From Trifolium pratense (taxonomy: Eukaryota; Streptophyta; Magnoliopsida; Fabales; Fabaceae), in the NCBI RefSeq assembly GCF_020283565.1, contig NC_060064.1, forward strand, positions 16,760,337 to 16,824,336: a stretch of 64,000 nucleotides of DNA, written 5' to 3'. Position 1 is the first letter of the stretch. Each line of letters starts with the position of its first letter. Position numbers and translations under genes: made by a program. Below the pieces are notes generated by a model. The model made no database searches and was not told the DNA's origin. It saw nothing but the letters and a program-made list of their open reading frames with translations. Below are positions 46,757 through 57,369 of this stretch, piece after piece.

Positions 46757-49700
46757 TTATGAACTTGATATGCTATTTGAATACAAAACAGAATTAAAAT
46801 TAGAAAAATGGATGTTATTCACAGTATTCGTTTTGAACTCCATAGGATTATTCCACTGCTCTAGCTCATTATTTTCCCATCTCATTTCTACATTTCTAAC
46901 CTCAAGACCTTCAATGTGTTCCATCATAATCCCAGCAGTCTTATGTTTAACCAATTCTTGGCATCCTGGCCTATAGTCAAACAATCCACCGGCATAACTG
47001 GTGAACCTTCTATAAGTGATATTCATGTTGATGAAACTCAAATTTCTCAACAATCCTCTCTTTGAACCAGAGAGGAAGATTCCATTTTCAGAATTTGCGG
47101 TGATGTTGATGAAGCGAACATTTGAGATTGAAGCCTCTTTTGAGGTTTTGTCTCTTGGGCAAGTTGTGACATAGATAGGCTCGGCTCTTCCCCACCATAA
47201 TGGATCATAGTATCTTGTGCTTATGTTTATGTTTGAGAAGACAATGTCACTTACATTTCCTGTACAAGGAAGTTTAATGCATTTCATTTTAGACCTATGT
47301 TTAAGGCTAAATTTTCATTCACACAAGTGAGGATGATATAGGGATTTGGATTGTGTGCAGTGTGAAAGCATGCAATCAGCTACATATGGACAATCTGATC
47401 AACATCAAATGCTCCATATTTCAATGCATATTTAATTTTTTTAAATCTAAAATACTGAATTTCAAATCTAGATTGTCCGACTGAGACTGACTGCGTGCAG
47501 TCACGAGATTGTGATTGCACACAAACTCAAATCCGATATTAAGTGGACTGATGTTAATCAAGGTTCAGTAAAATGGAGGCTTAAAATGTCAAGCTCCCTT
47601 AAGCTCCAAAAATGCTCAATCACATATTAAGAATATATGTAGGAAAAGATATCTATGTCAATCTCATAAAACAAGAAGAAAAATTATTGTTACAATGAGC
47701 TGCATTTGAGAAACAGCTCAATTAAGTGCTAGTTTGATAAATGATTATTTAAGTTGTAAATTATTTTCAAAAACTATTCTAGAGAGATTGATAAAATAAG
47801 CCGAAAACAACTTATAAACATGTCATAAACTAAATTCATGATATCTATCAAACACTTACATAGGCGTCTATATTGTAAGATAAACAAGCTCTTTCAAAAC
47901 CACTGGTACTTCATATACTTATTTTGCATTCAACAATTGGAGGCTAGGAGAAACATTTACAGAATCAAACAATAATATTGATGTAAAAGATTTATAAAGA
48001 AATTACCTCCATCACGGATCTGGAACGCAAGCCCTCTATGAGAATCAAAAATAGTGATATTGTCAAAGACAAAATGCTTAAATTCAAACCAACTAGCACT
48101 GCCAAATTTGATTGCAGAAGATTTGGATCGAATCCAACAATCGGTGACAGTTAAGTTGTAAAGAGGGCCAGTGGATGATTTTGGACAGATTGCATCATCA
48201 CCTGTATCAATGTGGCATCGAGTGATTACTGTGTTATTCGAGTCCTCAATGTCAATTCCATCGTTGTTTGGTATATTCAAGTCTCCATAAATTGCAATAT
48301 CATGAATTGATATGTTTTCACTTCGTACCAAGTGTAAGCTGCAAGTTAATATAAAGTATGTTTGTTAGAGTGCATAATGCAGTTTATTAGAGATTTTGCA
48401 GAATAAATTTTACAAAGTATAATGTCACACACAAACTTTCCTTTGAAAAGCTTTTGATGTGAAGGGAATTACATAACTTGTTAGTAGGTGATATATAATT
48501 TTATTATAAAACATTAGTTATGGTCAATGATTCATGCAGCTCAAACAAATACTAGTACTTGGCTAGAGAAAGAATAGCAGCAGTATTTGTCATGGGACCC
48601 TATCTTCTGTTTATGTTTATCCGAAACTAATGATGTTGCCTTTGCGTGCAGATAAATCCAAGTTCCAAAACAACTGAGCCCACCACAACAAGTCATAATA
48701 TACACAGAAAATGTCTCATACTACACAATTATATCCTTTTCATTCCATCCTAACCCAATCACATTCCTACATTTCTACCCCCCAACAAAATAATCAAATT
48801 CTTATATTTACTAGCCTTATTTTTCTTGTCTTAACCCTCCGATTTTTAGGAAATCGGACCATGATAATTTAGAGTTTGACCGAAACCTTTTTCTCTCGTA
48901 CCCATTAGCCTAGTAAAATTTAGTCAAAGAGTGTTCCTAGTCATTTAAATTTAGTTCATCAGTTTAAAATCTTCAATAATAGTCTAACCAAGCCAGAGAA
49001 GAATAACTAATATTAAATTTATTATTAAATGAGTTTTTAATCCGTATAATTATCTTAAATTTTGTTTTTGGTCCATGTATCAACATTTTAACTGCTACAA
49101 GAATTGCATTCTATAGACTAAAAACATGTTATTTTGTAACTTATAGCGGCTGAAAAGTGTCTACATCTTTGTAAGCGACTACAACGACTAAAAATAAAAA
49201 GTACTATAAATTTATTGAGATTGAAAACACATTTAACTCTTAGCTTATTTAGACTTGTCTCGACGTATAAATTCTCGTCCAAGAGTTTCATTTTTTAAAA
49301 AAAATAATAAAATAATAATAAAATAATCTATGTTGTGATTATAGTGGGTTTGATTTTTTATAAAATATATAGTTCATTTTTAGCTTATTTAACCATTTCA
49401 AGATAACTCATGGAATGTAAGTTTTTGTTTTGCAGACGTAGTGACAAACATCACTGAAAAGTCATACATTGATTGGTGTGATGTTTTGGGTTCCAACTCA
49501 ATCTAGATTAAAATATCCAACCTAACAATAGATTTGAGCGAGACCTTGATAATTTATGAAATGTAAGTTACTATTAATACAATAATTATTTACCTATAAT
49601 TTCCATTTTAAAATTAAAAACAAATATTGAGAAGTTTCTAGCTATATACTACTAATTCTAGTAACTAGTAAGCTATTATGGTAAATCTTTTTTTGACGAA

Positions 49701-50514
49701 ATTTGTACTATGCTATATTAAGCATATGTTTGTTATCTCCGATTCTCAGTAGATATGCCAGAATCACGGTGATCCAGCGTGATTTTTCAAAAGTTACATG
49801 AGTGTAATTTCTATAAAATCACGGTGGGATCACCGTGATTCGGCGTATCTACCGTAATATAGGCTAAATAGTTTATGCTAATTGCTAAACCTCTTAAGTG
49901 ATGATATAGAACTATAATAGAAGATATGAATAAACGTACCACCAATAAGCAGGTTGATTGAGTGTAATATTGAAGATTCTAACATTCTTGCATCCAAGAA
50001 AACCGATTAATCTAGGTCTACATTCATCACCCAAACAACTCCCAGTCTCATTCCAGCTCACCATTACATTCTTCCTCTCATTATATCTAACTACAAATTT
50101 CTCCGCCTGTCCATCCACCACACCGCCGCCTTCAATTCCAACATCCGTCGCGTTCTCCGCCAACACCACATACCACCTCGATGATTCCTTCGGATAATCT
50201 TCAAGTTTCGGACCGCCGAAGATGGTGGCACCGGTTTCCACGTTCAGCACCACGCCGGATCTAAGGAATACGGTTGCTGTCAGGTACTTACCCGGCGCCG
50301 GGAAGGTGACGCGGCAGGGGATGGAGTATGGACATGAGTCGATGGCTGACTGGATTGAAACGGTGTCGTAGTGGACGCCGTCGCCGGTTGCTCCGAATTC
50401 GGTGACGGAAAATGTAACGGGTTTTGGAGAGTTTGATGACGTGGCAGGAAGTGATTGGGTGAGAAGAAATATTAAGATGATTTGAAAGATGAAGAGTGGC
50501 GACGGTTTTTCCAT
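46757..50514 (-). CDS. GH28 polygalacturonase-like secreted protein (At3g57790 type)
   Basis: Three exons, 49940-50514, 48007-48338 and 46757-47259, join in frame to 469 residues ending in TAA. Residues 1-27 form a signal peptide (hydrophobic IFQIILIFLLTQ). Then come VTEFGATGDGVHYDT, the usual first strand of the pectin-lyase fold, and right-handed beta-helix repeats (NVSDIVFSNINIS, NVRFINITANSENG). The GH28 acids are present: D218 in NNDGID and D239/D240 in TGDDAI. However, the GHG histidine motif is replaced by SSAIKFGS (265-272), and the RIK motif by QIRDGG (298-303). These changes match a plant subgroup that includes At3g57790. Substrate is therefore uncertain: cell-wall pectin or a related polymer is likely, and ordinary endo-polygalacturonase activity is not assured. 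Several N-glycosylation sites (NAT, NET, NIT) fit a secreted protein. Confidence 0.93.
49750..49851. mobile_element. MITE in intron 1 of the GH28 gene
   Basis: Inverted ends TAGATATGCCAGAATCACGG / CCGTGATTCGGCGTATCTA enclose 102 bp. The unit AATCACGGTGAT and its complement occur several times, so the whole element can fold into a hairpin. It lies within intron 48339-49939. Confidence 0.7.
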
Positions 50515-50639
50515 TTCTGGATTTTAACTTGGCAGCTCTTATCTTTTTTTATAGGTGCAATTTTTCAATCAAACACACTGCTATTGACTAATTAATTTTG
50601 ACTAAATTATTGCTGTGGATATACACTTCATACTTTGAG

Positions 50640-51045
50640 GGCTACTTCTAATGTGCACAAGTAGCACAAATTGTGAACCATGCACAAGTTGCTCCTATTA
50701 TTATAACGAATACGAATTTTATAAAATCTACCGTTGGATTGAAAGTTTATATCATATAGATCGTCCATAATTTTTTTAAAAAAAAATCGAAAAATTATTT
50801 GATATGTTATTGTGACCCATCAAAATTAACGGTTTATGAATTTTAATTGAATACCGTTAATCTTGATGAGTCTCAATAACATATTAAATAATTTTTATTA
50901 TTTATTTAAAAATTTATGGATGATCTATATGATATAAACTTTCAATCCAACGGTAGATTTTATAAAATTTGTATTCGTTATAATAATATTCGAAACTTGT
51001 GCACCATGGAAGACTTACTGAAGTCTTCCATGTTAGCCAAAGCCT
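50640..51045. mobile_element. Foldback-type MITE
   Basis: The left half contains ATTATAACGAATACGAATTT, CTACCGTTGGATTGAAAG and TATAGATCGTCCAT. The right half contains the same series inverted (ATGGATGATCTATATG, CTTTCAATCCAACGGTAG, AAATTTGTATTCGTTATAAT). Arms are about 170 bp. The loop holds AAAATTAACGG and CCGTTAATCTTGATG. A partial relative lies near 44155-44350. It inserted 125 bp upstream of the GH28 start codon and so may carry or disrupt promoter sequence. Confidence 0.75.
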
Positions 51046-51784
51046 ACTTTGAGAGCTTAAATAGATTAAGATATCATTTTTAATTTATCATTTGTTGAAA
51101 TATTCTAAAATTTGTCAGAAATGTTATATAATGATTTATATTGAAATAATCACTATTTTAAAATTCTAAAAGTCATTGTTTTTAAATTGATATTACTTTC
51201 TTTTATTCTATAATAGGGCTCCGAGTCACGGTTAGAACTATACATGTGTCCAAGCGTCCACATGTCTATCCATGTATGTAAATTGTCTGCTACATGTGAC
51301 AAAACTAACAGAAAGAACTAACTAATACAAACGGTAGAAACGTAAGAGACCAAATTAAAACCTAAAATAAACATAAAGGACCAAATGTGTAATTAACGTA
51401 TAATCGAACATGTACACTTTCTTTATAAATGTGGATATATTGTAAGTTCAATGGACCCATTTTAGAGTTTTTCATAAGTTCTATGGATATTTAAAAGTAT
51501 AAAATAATATAAAAAATTAAATGGAATCCACTTAAAGAATTCGAGTGGATGTAATGGATGTGGGTGCTCTAAAAGCATAGGTTAAAGAACTTAAAAAAAA
51601 AAAAAAATTATGTTGAAACAAACAATTTTTATACTTTTAACAAACTAAAATACACAACTTTTAAGACAAAACTTCTATTTATAAGTTTCTTAACATGTGC
51701 ATTTGCCCTTAAAAGGATGAACGTGCATACAATTGGAGAAAGAATAGGATTGAGAAAATGATTAGTTATACTTATACACTCGTG
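51046..51784. other. Spacer between MITE and Mutator-like element
   Basis: AT-rich, with no coding frame. An A run lies at 51593-51607. No structure beyond short simple repeats was seen. Confidence 0.4.
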
Positions 51785-51793
51785 CACATGTTA

Positions 51794-53109
51794 GAAGATT
51801 GCTTTTTTGGCCCCTATAGTTTCCTCTAAGGCCCCCCAATGTGACCATTTTGGCTCTTTAAATACGTTTGGATTCTAGAATTCAAAACTTGTTTGTTATG
51901 GACCATACAATCCGAAATCAGTTTAAACAAACAATTGACTGGCTATGGCTGGCTTGTACGTGATGTTTTGCCTAGGAAAACATGGGTTTGAACTGTACAA
52001 TCCGAAATTCCTTGTTTTTCATGTGTTTGGATTCTAGAATCCGAAACCAGTTTAAACAAGAAATTGGTTGGCTATGGCTGGCTTGTACGATATGTTTTGC
52101 CCAGGAAAACATGGGTTTGGATTGTACAATCCGAAATGCCTTGCTTTTTTAATTTTTGCATTGTTTCGGATTGTACCAACCAGAAACGCTGACATTCAGT
52201 TTGTAGGATCCGAATACAGTCTATATAGCCTATGTGACAGAAGTTGTACTTTCATAACCACTTGGACACTAGGGCGGTTTTTTGGCGTATCAGAGGCTTG
52301 AAAACAACGTTTATTCACTCAAAGAGGGTCGCAATGCTCAATCAGAGTCATACAAGAGGTAATATGCGCTTTAAACCGTTAATTTTTTCAATTTTCGTGG
52401 TTTTATGATCACAGTCGCCTTTGGATCACACAATCCGAAACCATTTCGGATCCTACATGTCAAACTGTGTAGTTTTTTAAAATTTTGTAATTTGTTGTTA
52501 TAGGTAGGGTTTGGGATGGCCGAACCTCCGTTTGAAATGAAACCGAACATCGATGAACCCAACATTGCACAACCTAATGTAGTTGAACCCGTCATAAGTT
52601 GTAATTTTCTTATAGGTTCGCTTGTATTGTTTTTAAGTTTGAAGTTGTAATTTACGTTTTAGAGTTTAAAGTTGTAATTTATTTGATTATGTTTGAAGTT
52701 ATCGTATGTAAGGACAGTAGATATTTTTAACTTTTAATTTAGTGCAAAAGAGCATATTCCGAACCTGCATAATGTTGATCTTTAACCTGTAAAAATTTCC
52801 TGCAGAAAACATGATTTTGGACTCTACAATCCAAACTTGTAATTTGCTTGTCCATTTCGGTTCGCAGGATCCAAACCTGTAATTTTCGTGACCATTTCGG
52901 TTCGCAGGATCCAAACCAACATCCACACACAATTTTTCCTTGCAAAAACCATGTTCCCATCTATATTTGGCTTGTTTCGGATCCCACGATCCACATCTAA
53001 TGTATTTCGGATTCTAGAATCCATATCATCCTGAACCCCCCAAATTCAAGGTTATTTTGGGATTTTTGGGGGGTTTAAGAGGAACATGGGGGTGAAAAAA
53101 GCAATCTTC
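51794..53109. mobile_element. Non-autonomous Mutator-like element (MULE) with 9-bp target duplication
   Basis: Perfect 15-bp terminal inverted repeats, GAAGATTGCTTTTTT and AAAAAAGCAATCTTC, are flanked by a perfect 9-bp direct repeat CACATGTTA (51785-51793 and 53110-53118). A 9-bp duplication is the hallmark of Mutator transposons. The 1316-bp interior has no transposase. It carries a tandem duplication of about 129 bp (51885-52013 and 52014-52142) and a dozen or so short palindromes related to TTCGGATTCTAGAATCCGAA. A short open frame from 52515 (MAEPPFEMKPNIDEP) and a stretch near 52285-52355 with a donor-like AG|GTAATA could be captured gene pieces, not recognised. Confidence 0.85.
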
Positions 53110-53118
53110 CACATGTTA

Positions 53119-53958
53119 TGGACTTGAGCTAATATACCAATTAGGCCCAATAAACATATCATACAATCCACAACTAACTATCCAACTAACAATTTCCTTA
53201 AAAAAAACTATCCAACTAACAATAGTTAGTTACGATCGTAACAACTTGTGATTAACACAACTATCAGCACTAAATTTGAATTAATTACAACACTTTACAG
53301 TATGCCAAAACTATGAAAATAGTGTGCATTATTAGAGCTCGATTGTGTTGTGTATTTACTCGTTGAAATTTGCTTTTGAATGAATAAGCATTTTCACTCA
53401 GCGCATGCCCACTTACGGGCAAGCCAAAAGTTATTCTAAAACTTAAAAGGTTTTGAGTGCTACATGGTTGGCCCAACTCTACATTTATTCCATACTGAGC
53501 CTTGACATGCATAAAGGGTTAGTCATTGATTAGCTATAAAATTGCAATGGATTAATTATGAGTTACTGTATTTAGCTATTGATTAGTTACATACTAATTG
53601 TAACTATTATTACTATCACAACCTACCAATACCATAAACCACATATTTGGTTCTTCACCAGACCAAACCCATTCAATTAGGCTTCATTGTGAAGAACGTA
53701 TGATGTATCAAAGCCACAAACAAACCAAAGTATGAAAAATTTAAAATAAATGAAGTGATTCCACCAACCACTCAACAGAAGGTTAAAACTGAAAGCAAAC
53801 AAAAATAAACGAGAGCTGGATACAATATCAAAGACTAACCTTCAAATTTAATTATGGGCGAATTGAGAATTTTCTGTTGTGTTTAGAGATCCTAGAACAA
53901 AAAGAAACAGTAATTAAATTATGCCCAAGGGGATAATAATATTAAGAATATGAAATGT
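53119..53958. other. Spacer and SEN2 3' region
   Basis: AT-rich and non-coding. Two copies of CTATCCAACTAACAA occur near 53178-53222. The last 100 or so bases belong to the SEN2 3' untranslated region on the minus strand. Confidence 0.4.
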
Positions 53959-54693
53959 CTATATGGATCTTTCACGGCATTGTTCTGGACTCCATCTGGA
54001 GATTGTACGTTCTTCAATGGTATAGTTTGCCAAACATAATGGAGACTCATCACTGTGACCATTTTTATTAATGTACAAAACTAATAAGGTTTTTGCAACA
54101 CTTCCTAGAAGTCGAGTTGAGCAATGAACATCAGACCATACTCTTAATCTTCCATTTGGATCATCATCATTGTCATGTGATAGAACAAGTACACCGTACT
54201 CAGAATGCACCCGTGCCGGATGATGGCGATAGACAATGAAGTCTACACCATACTGAGCCCCTGACCTCACTACCCAATTTTTCATTCGAAGGTGAGAATA
54301 AGCCTTGTAAAAGCAAGGGAATGCTTCTTTCTTGGACTTGAAGTAACGCCACAGTTGTTCATCATTTGAGGGACCAGTGTCAGCACCACCATTAATCTTG
54401 AGGCATTTCAAGAAATAACATAGGTAGAATGCTTCCTCCAAGGTTAATTGAAACCAGTACATGTCCTTTTCAACTGTTCTCACAGGTCGACCAAAGCATG
54501 ATTTATCAAGCAGGTCAAGTTGTTCTGCTTGCACTGCTAAGTGTACACAATTATCAGAGAGAAATCCACAAGTATTTGATTGAACTAAAGAAGACTGAAG
54601 TTGTGATATAATCATTGACATGGGTTCTCTAAGTGCCTCGGCTTCTGCATCCTTTTTTGATTTTGCATCTTTTCCTTTCCATCTTGGTGCCAT
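53959..54693 (-). CDS. SEN2: tRNA-splicing endonuclease catalytic subunit SEN2 (TSEN2 family)
   Basis: A single open frame of 244 residues ends in TAG. The C-terminal nuclease domain (about 125-215) starts FYKAYSHLRMKNWVVRSG, then QYGVDFIVYRHHP, RVHSEYGVLVL and GSVAKTLLVL. The catalytic triad is Y155, H163 and K201, with the 8-residue and 38-residue spacings of human TSEN2 (Y369, H377, K416). The N-terminal part (FGRPVRTVEKDMYWFQLTLE, EEAFYLCYFLKCL) is the usual SEN2 leader domain. The enzyme cuts introns from nuclear pre-tRNAs as part of the SEN complex. The start MAPRWKGKDAKSK matches the plant family. A splice acceptor-like TTTTTTTTAAG lies only 5 bases upstream of the ATG, so a leader intron reaching to about 55.77 kb (CAACAG|GTATGTG on the minus strand) is possible. 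Confidence 0.93.
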   Translation of the reverse strand: MAPRWKGKDAKSKKDAEAEALREPMSMIISQLQSSLVQSNTCGFLSDNCVHLAVQAEQLDLLDKSCFGRPVRTVEKDMYWFQLTLEEAFYLCYFLKCLKINGGADTGPSNDEQLWRYFKSKKEAFPCFYKAYSHLRMKNWVVRSGAQYGVDFIVYRHHPARVHSEYGVLVLSHDNDDDPNGRLRVWSDVHCSTRLLGSVAKTLLVLYINKNGHSDESPLCLANYTIEERTISRWSPEQCRERSI

Positions 54694-55163
54694 TTGACCT
54701 TAAAAAAAAGTAAAACGATGTTCAATTCGAAGTGCATGTTGATCTAGTAAAGCTCAATCAAAGAGGTAATGACAGAAGACAGAAAGAAAAAAAATCATGG
54801 GAGAAAGGTCCATGTCATTTGTTTGTACTTTGCCTTAGTAACAAGCTCTAATAAAATGATCAAAATTCAGTATATTCAGTATAACCTATGCAACCATCGA
54901 GTAAATTACAAGACACAAATTCCCCATAAGAACACCTTCTGTGAAAGGTTGCAAAGCTCTCACCAAATCAGTGCTAGAAAGCAGCTCACAAAATCAAAAT
55001 CACAAAACCTTACAGGAGTGGTCTATTACATGAAGACAACTACACAACTAAGCACTCCCCTGCTATCTACTAGTTTAAAGTCTTCAAAACATAACACCAC
55101 ATCACTTTCAGCCACAGTAGTGATTCCCATTTCCCAACCAATTGTGGATCTAATTCCACAATT

Positions 55164-55388
55164 CTAAGACCCACTGACAACTTGCAAATAAATGAAAGTA
55201 TGTTTCCAACTCTCTAAAGCAAAAAACACAGCAAAGGCTATGTGGGTCTTTAAGAATGCCTCTATATTTAGCAGTGCCTCTCTAGTTGGAAACCATTGTT
55301 GAAGCAACCTCCATCCGAATACTCCCACTTTTGAGGGAACATAAAACTTCCAAACCATTTTCACCATCTGCAGCATCTGATACTCCAT
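55164..55388 (-). pseudogene. LINE zf-RVT fragment
   Basis: VWKFYVPSKVGVFGWRLLQQ followed by WFPTREALLN is the conserved opening of the zf-RVT region of plant LINEs (W-K-x-x-x-P-x-K-V-x-x-F-x-W-R-L and PT-x-x-x-L). The zinc ligands that should follow are not recognisable, and there are no RT or RNase H parts. It lies within the proposed SEN2 leader intron. Confidence 0.6.
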
Positions 55389-55587
55389 GTATATATCATG
55401 AGCGAACCGAAAACCCTTCCACTTTATTAGGAAGCCAGCACCAACTCAACTATTTTCTACATATTTTTGCAATTTAACCCCAGTTAGAATGTCTGTCAGA
55501 TACTGCAAATTTGCAGCCTGTTCTGCATAAGGTGCAATGAGATGATTCAAGTTTATTACCAGCATTCTCAAAAAGAATTATACTCAC

Positions 55588-55668
55588 TTGAAGATAAGTC
55601 TTCACTAATTTTTCAGACATTGAGTCAGAACTTTTATCAAACACTTTGCGTGCAAAACTAACAGGCAT
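55588..55668 (-). other. Exon-like fragment, possibly PDS5-related
   Basis: An 81-bp segment (27 codons) runs from an acceptor (TATTAG) to a strong donor (GTGAGTA) on the minus strand. It reads MPVSFARKVFDKSSDSMSEK then LVKTYLQ, which recalls the P-x-x-x-A-x-K-V...K-L-x-x-Y-L-x motif near the N-terminus of plant PDS5 cohesin-associated proteins. Nothing else of such a gene was found around it. It may be a leftover of a decayed duplicate or an alternative leader exon of SEN2. Confidence 0.35.
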
Positions 55669-56367
55669 CTAATATAAAATACAGGAAAGCAGAACAAAAG
55701 GGTGACCCAAGGAATCGAGTGAGAGAAGAAATAGCAACTAATGAATTGGTTCTTAATGAAACACATACCTGTTGAATAGGCTATAACGAAAGCTGCTCCA
55801 AGAGTACAAAAGCTCTATTGCTGACCCAAATTCGCTTCCTCAGAATACGGCTCCGTCGAATTGCTGTAACAACAACATTGGCTGGAGTCCGGAGGATGGG
55901 AGCTACGTTGGAGCAGCCAGCTACGACAGTGGTAAAAGGTTCAGAAGATAGAAGAGGTGCAGTTATGTTGATTAATTTTTTTGTTGTCATAGTTCAGAAA
56001 AGAAAATGTGTTTTAAATAATATTTAAATGTAATTAGACAAAAAAAATCATATAAGTTTTTTTGACAAGCAAAAATAGACCAAAAGACAGCTCTGCCTAG
56101 CGCAAGGTGTGTCAGAAAGAGCCACAAAATTTTACAATCTTTAAATACACATTGAAACTAAAAGTTCAATCAATACCCAAACAGACAAACGGGCTCGACC
56201 ACCACATATGGATATTTATACCTAGATGAACATTGTGGGCTTTCGGTCACCAAAATGAATACAATTTTACTTTGTCAAACATTTGTTGAATTTCCGCTCA
56301 TGTCATATAACTGAAATGCAACACAACCAAACAAGTTGTAGAAATGAGCGTCGAGCTCGTAACCCAC

Positions 56368-56640
56368 CTAAACAATAAATGAACTGAGCAAGTGCAGCGA
56401 CTCTAGGTCAGCTGAGACCACACCTATCCAAGAACGAACCATATTCCACAAGGGTGCAAAAACGGGGCAGGAAAGAAACAAGTGGTCAGCGGTTTTCGAT
56501 GCACCACAACCATTCACACAAAAACGAGCGTCATAAGAAATAATGTTACGTGCCACCAAGTTGTCTTTAGTTGGTAGCCAGTCAAAAAAAAAATCATAGA
56601 AGTGAATAAATAAATAGGTGGAGTGGAGTCTCTGTGAGCT
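56368..56640 (-). pseudogene. LINE zf-RVT fragment
   Basis: On the minus strand DWLPTKDNLVARNII is followed by C-x3-C (CVNGCG), then TADHLFLSCPVFAPLWNMV and SWIGV. This is the complete zinc-binding block of the LINE zf-RVT domain (PTKDNL, C-x-x-x-C, H-x-x-x-x-C). The reading stops soon after. It is a separate copy from the one at 55.2-55.4 kb, which covers an overlapping part of the domain. Confidence 0.75.
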
Positions 56641-56794
56641 TAATTCAGTTAGTATGGACATCACATATATTATACAGGAGTCATACTTCGAACCTCAGAC
56701 ACTCGACTTATTCACATTTAAGGTGAAATTTCTAGCCACTACTAATAGGTGGAAATAAATTCATAAAACATTATACTTTCAAACAATAAATATA

Positions 56795-56892
56795 ATTTTT
56801 TTTTTGGTTTACAATGTTCGCAATGAGGATCAAACCTAGGACGTCATGTATACTACTAAAATCCTTCACCACTAGACCAAACCTAATGGCTT
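56795..56892 (-). mobile_element. SINE-like tRNA-derived repeat
   Basis: Read on the minus strand, GGTTTGGTCTAGTGGTGAAG (A-box-like) is followed about 50 bp on by TAGGTTTGATCCTCATTG (B-box-like), then an A-rich tail. Box order and spacing match a tRNA-derived SINE. Another B-box-like piece (GAGGTTCGAAGTATGACTCC, minus) lies just to the left near 56671-56690. Confidence 0.55.
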
Positions 56893-56965
56893 AAATAAAT
56901 ATAAAATAATTGAACAAATAAAAAAATTACTTTGATTGACGAATTTATCTCTAATTTTAACTAGA

Positions 56966-57369
56966 CTTAATTAGTCTATTGGTCCCTTAAAGACATTTTA
57001 GGTTTCATAATGGTACCTTAAAGAAAAAAAGGTCTGGATTGGTCCCTTAAAGACACATCTGTTTCTCACATTAGTCCTTTCCGTCAATTTTTCACAAAAA
57101 ACGTTAGTTTTAGTTGACTGAATTATGGATGTCGTTAAGTCTAAGTGGTCCACCAAAAACCTTATTAATTTTTAAAATTTTAACAATTGAAATTTTTTGT
57201 TATATTTGGAGTTAAAATTTAACGGAAATGACTAATATGGCAAACATATATGTCTTTAAGGGACCAATCCGGGTCTTTTTTTCTTTAAAGGACCAATCCG
57301 GACATTTTTTTCTTTAAGGGACCATTGTAAAACCTAAAATGTCTTTAAGGGACTAATAGACTAATTAAG
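56966..57369. mobile_element. MITE-like element with long inverted ends
   Basis: Ends CTTAATTAGTCTATTGGTCC and GGGACTAATAGACTAATTAAG pair over about 40 bp, then continue as degenerate inverted units (GGTCCCTTAAAGACA and its complement) for about 110 bp on each side. It is 404 bp with no coding capacity. A target duplication was not resolved. Confidence 0.7.
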
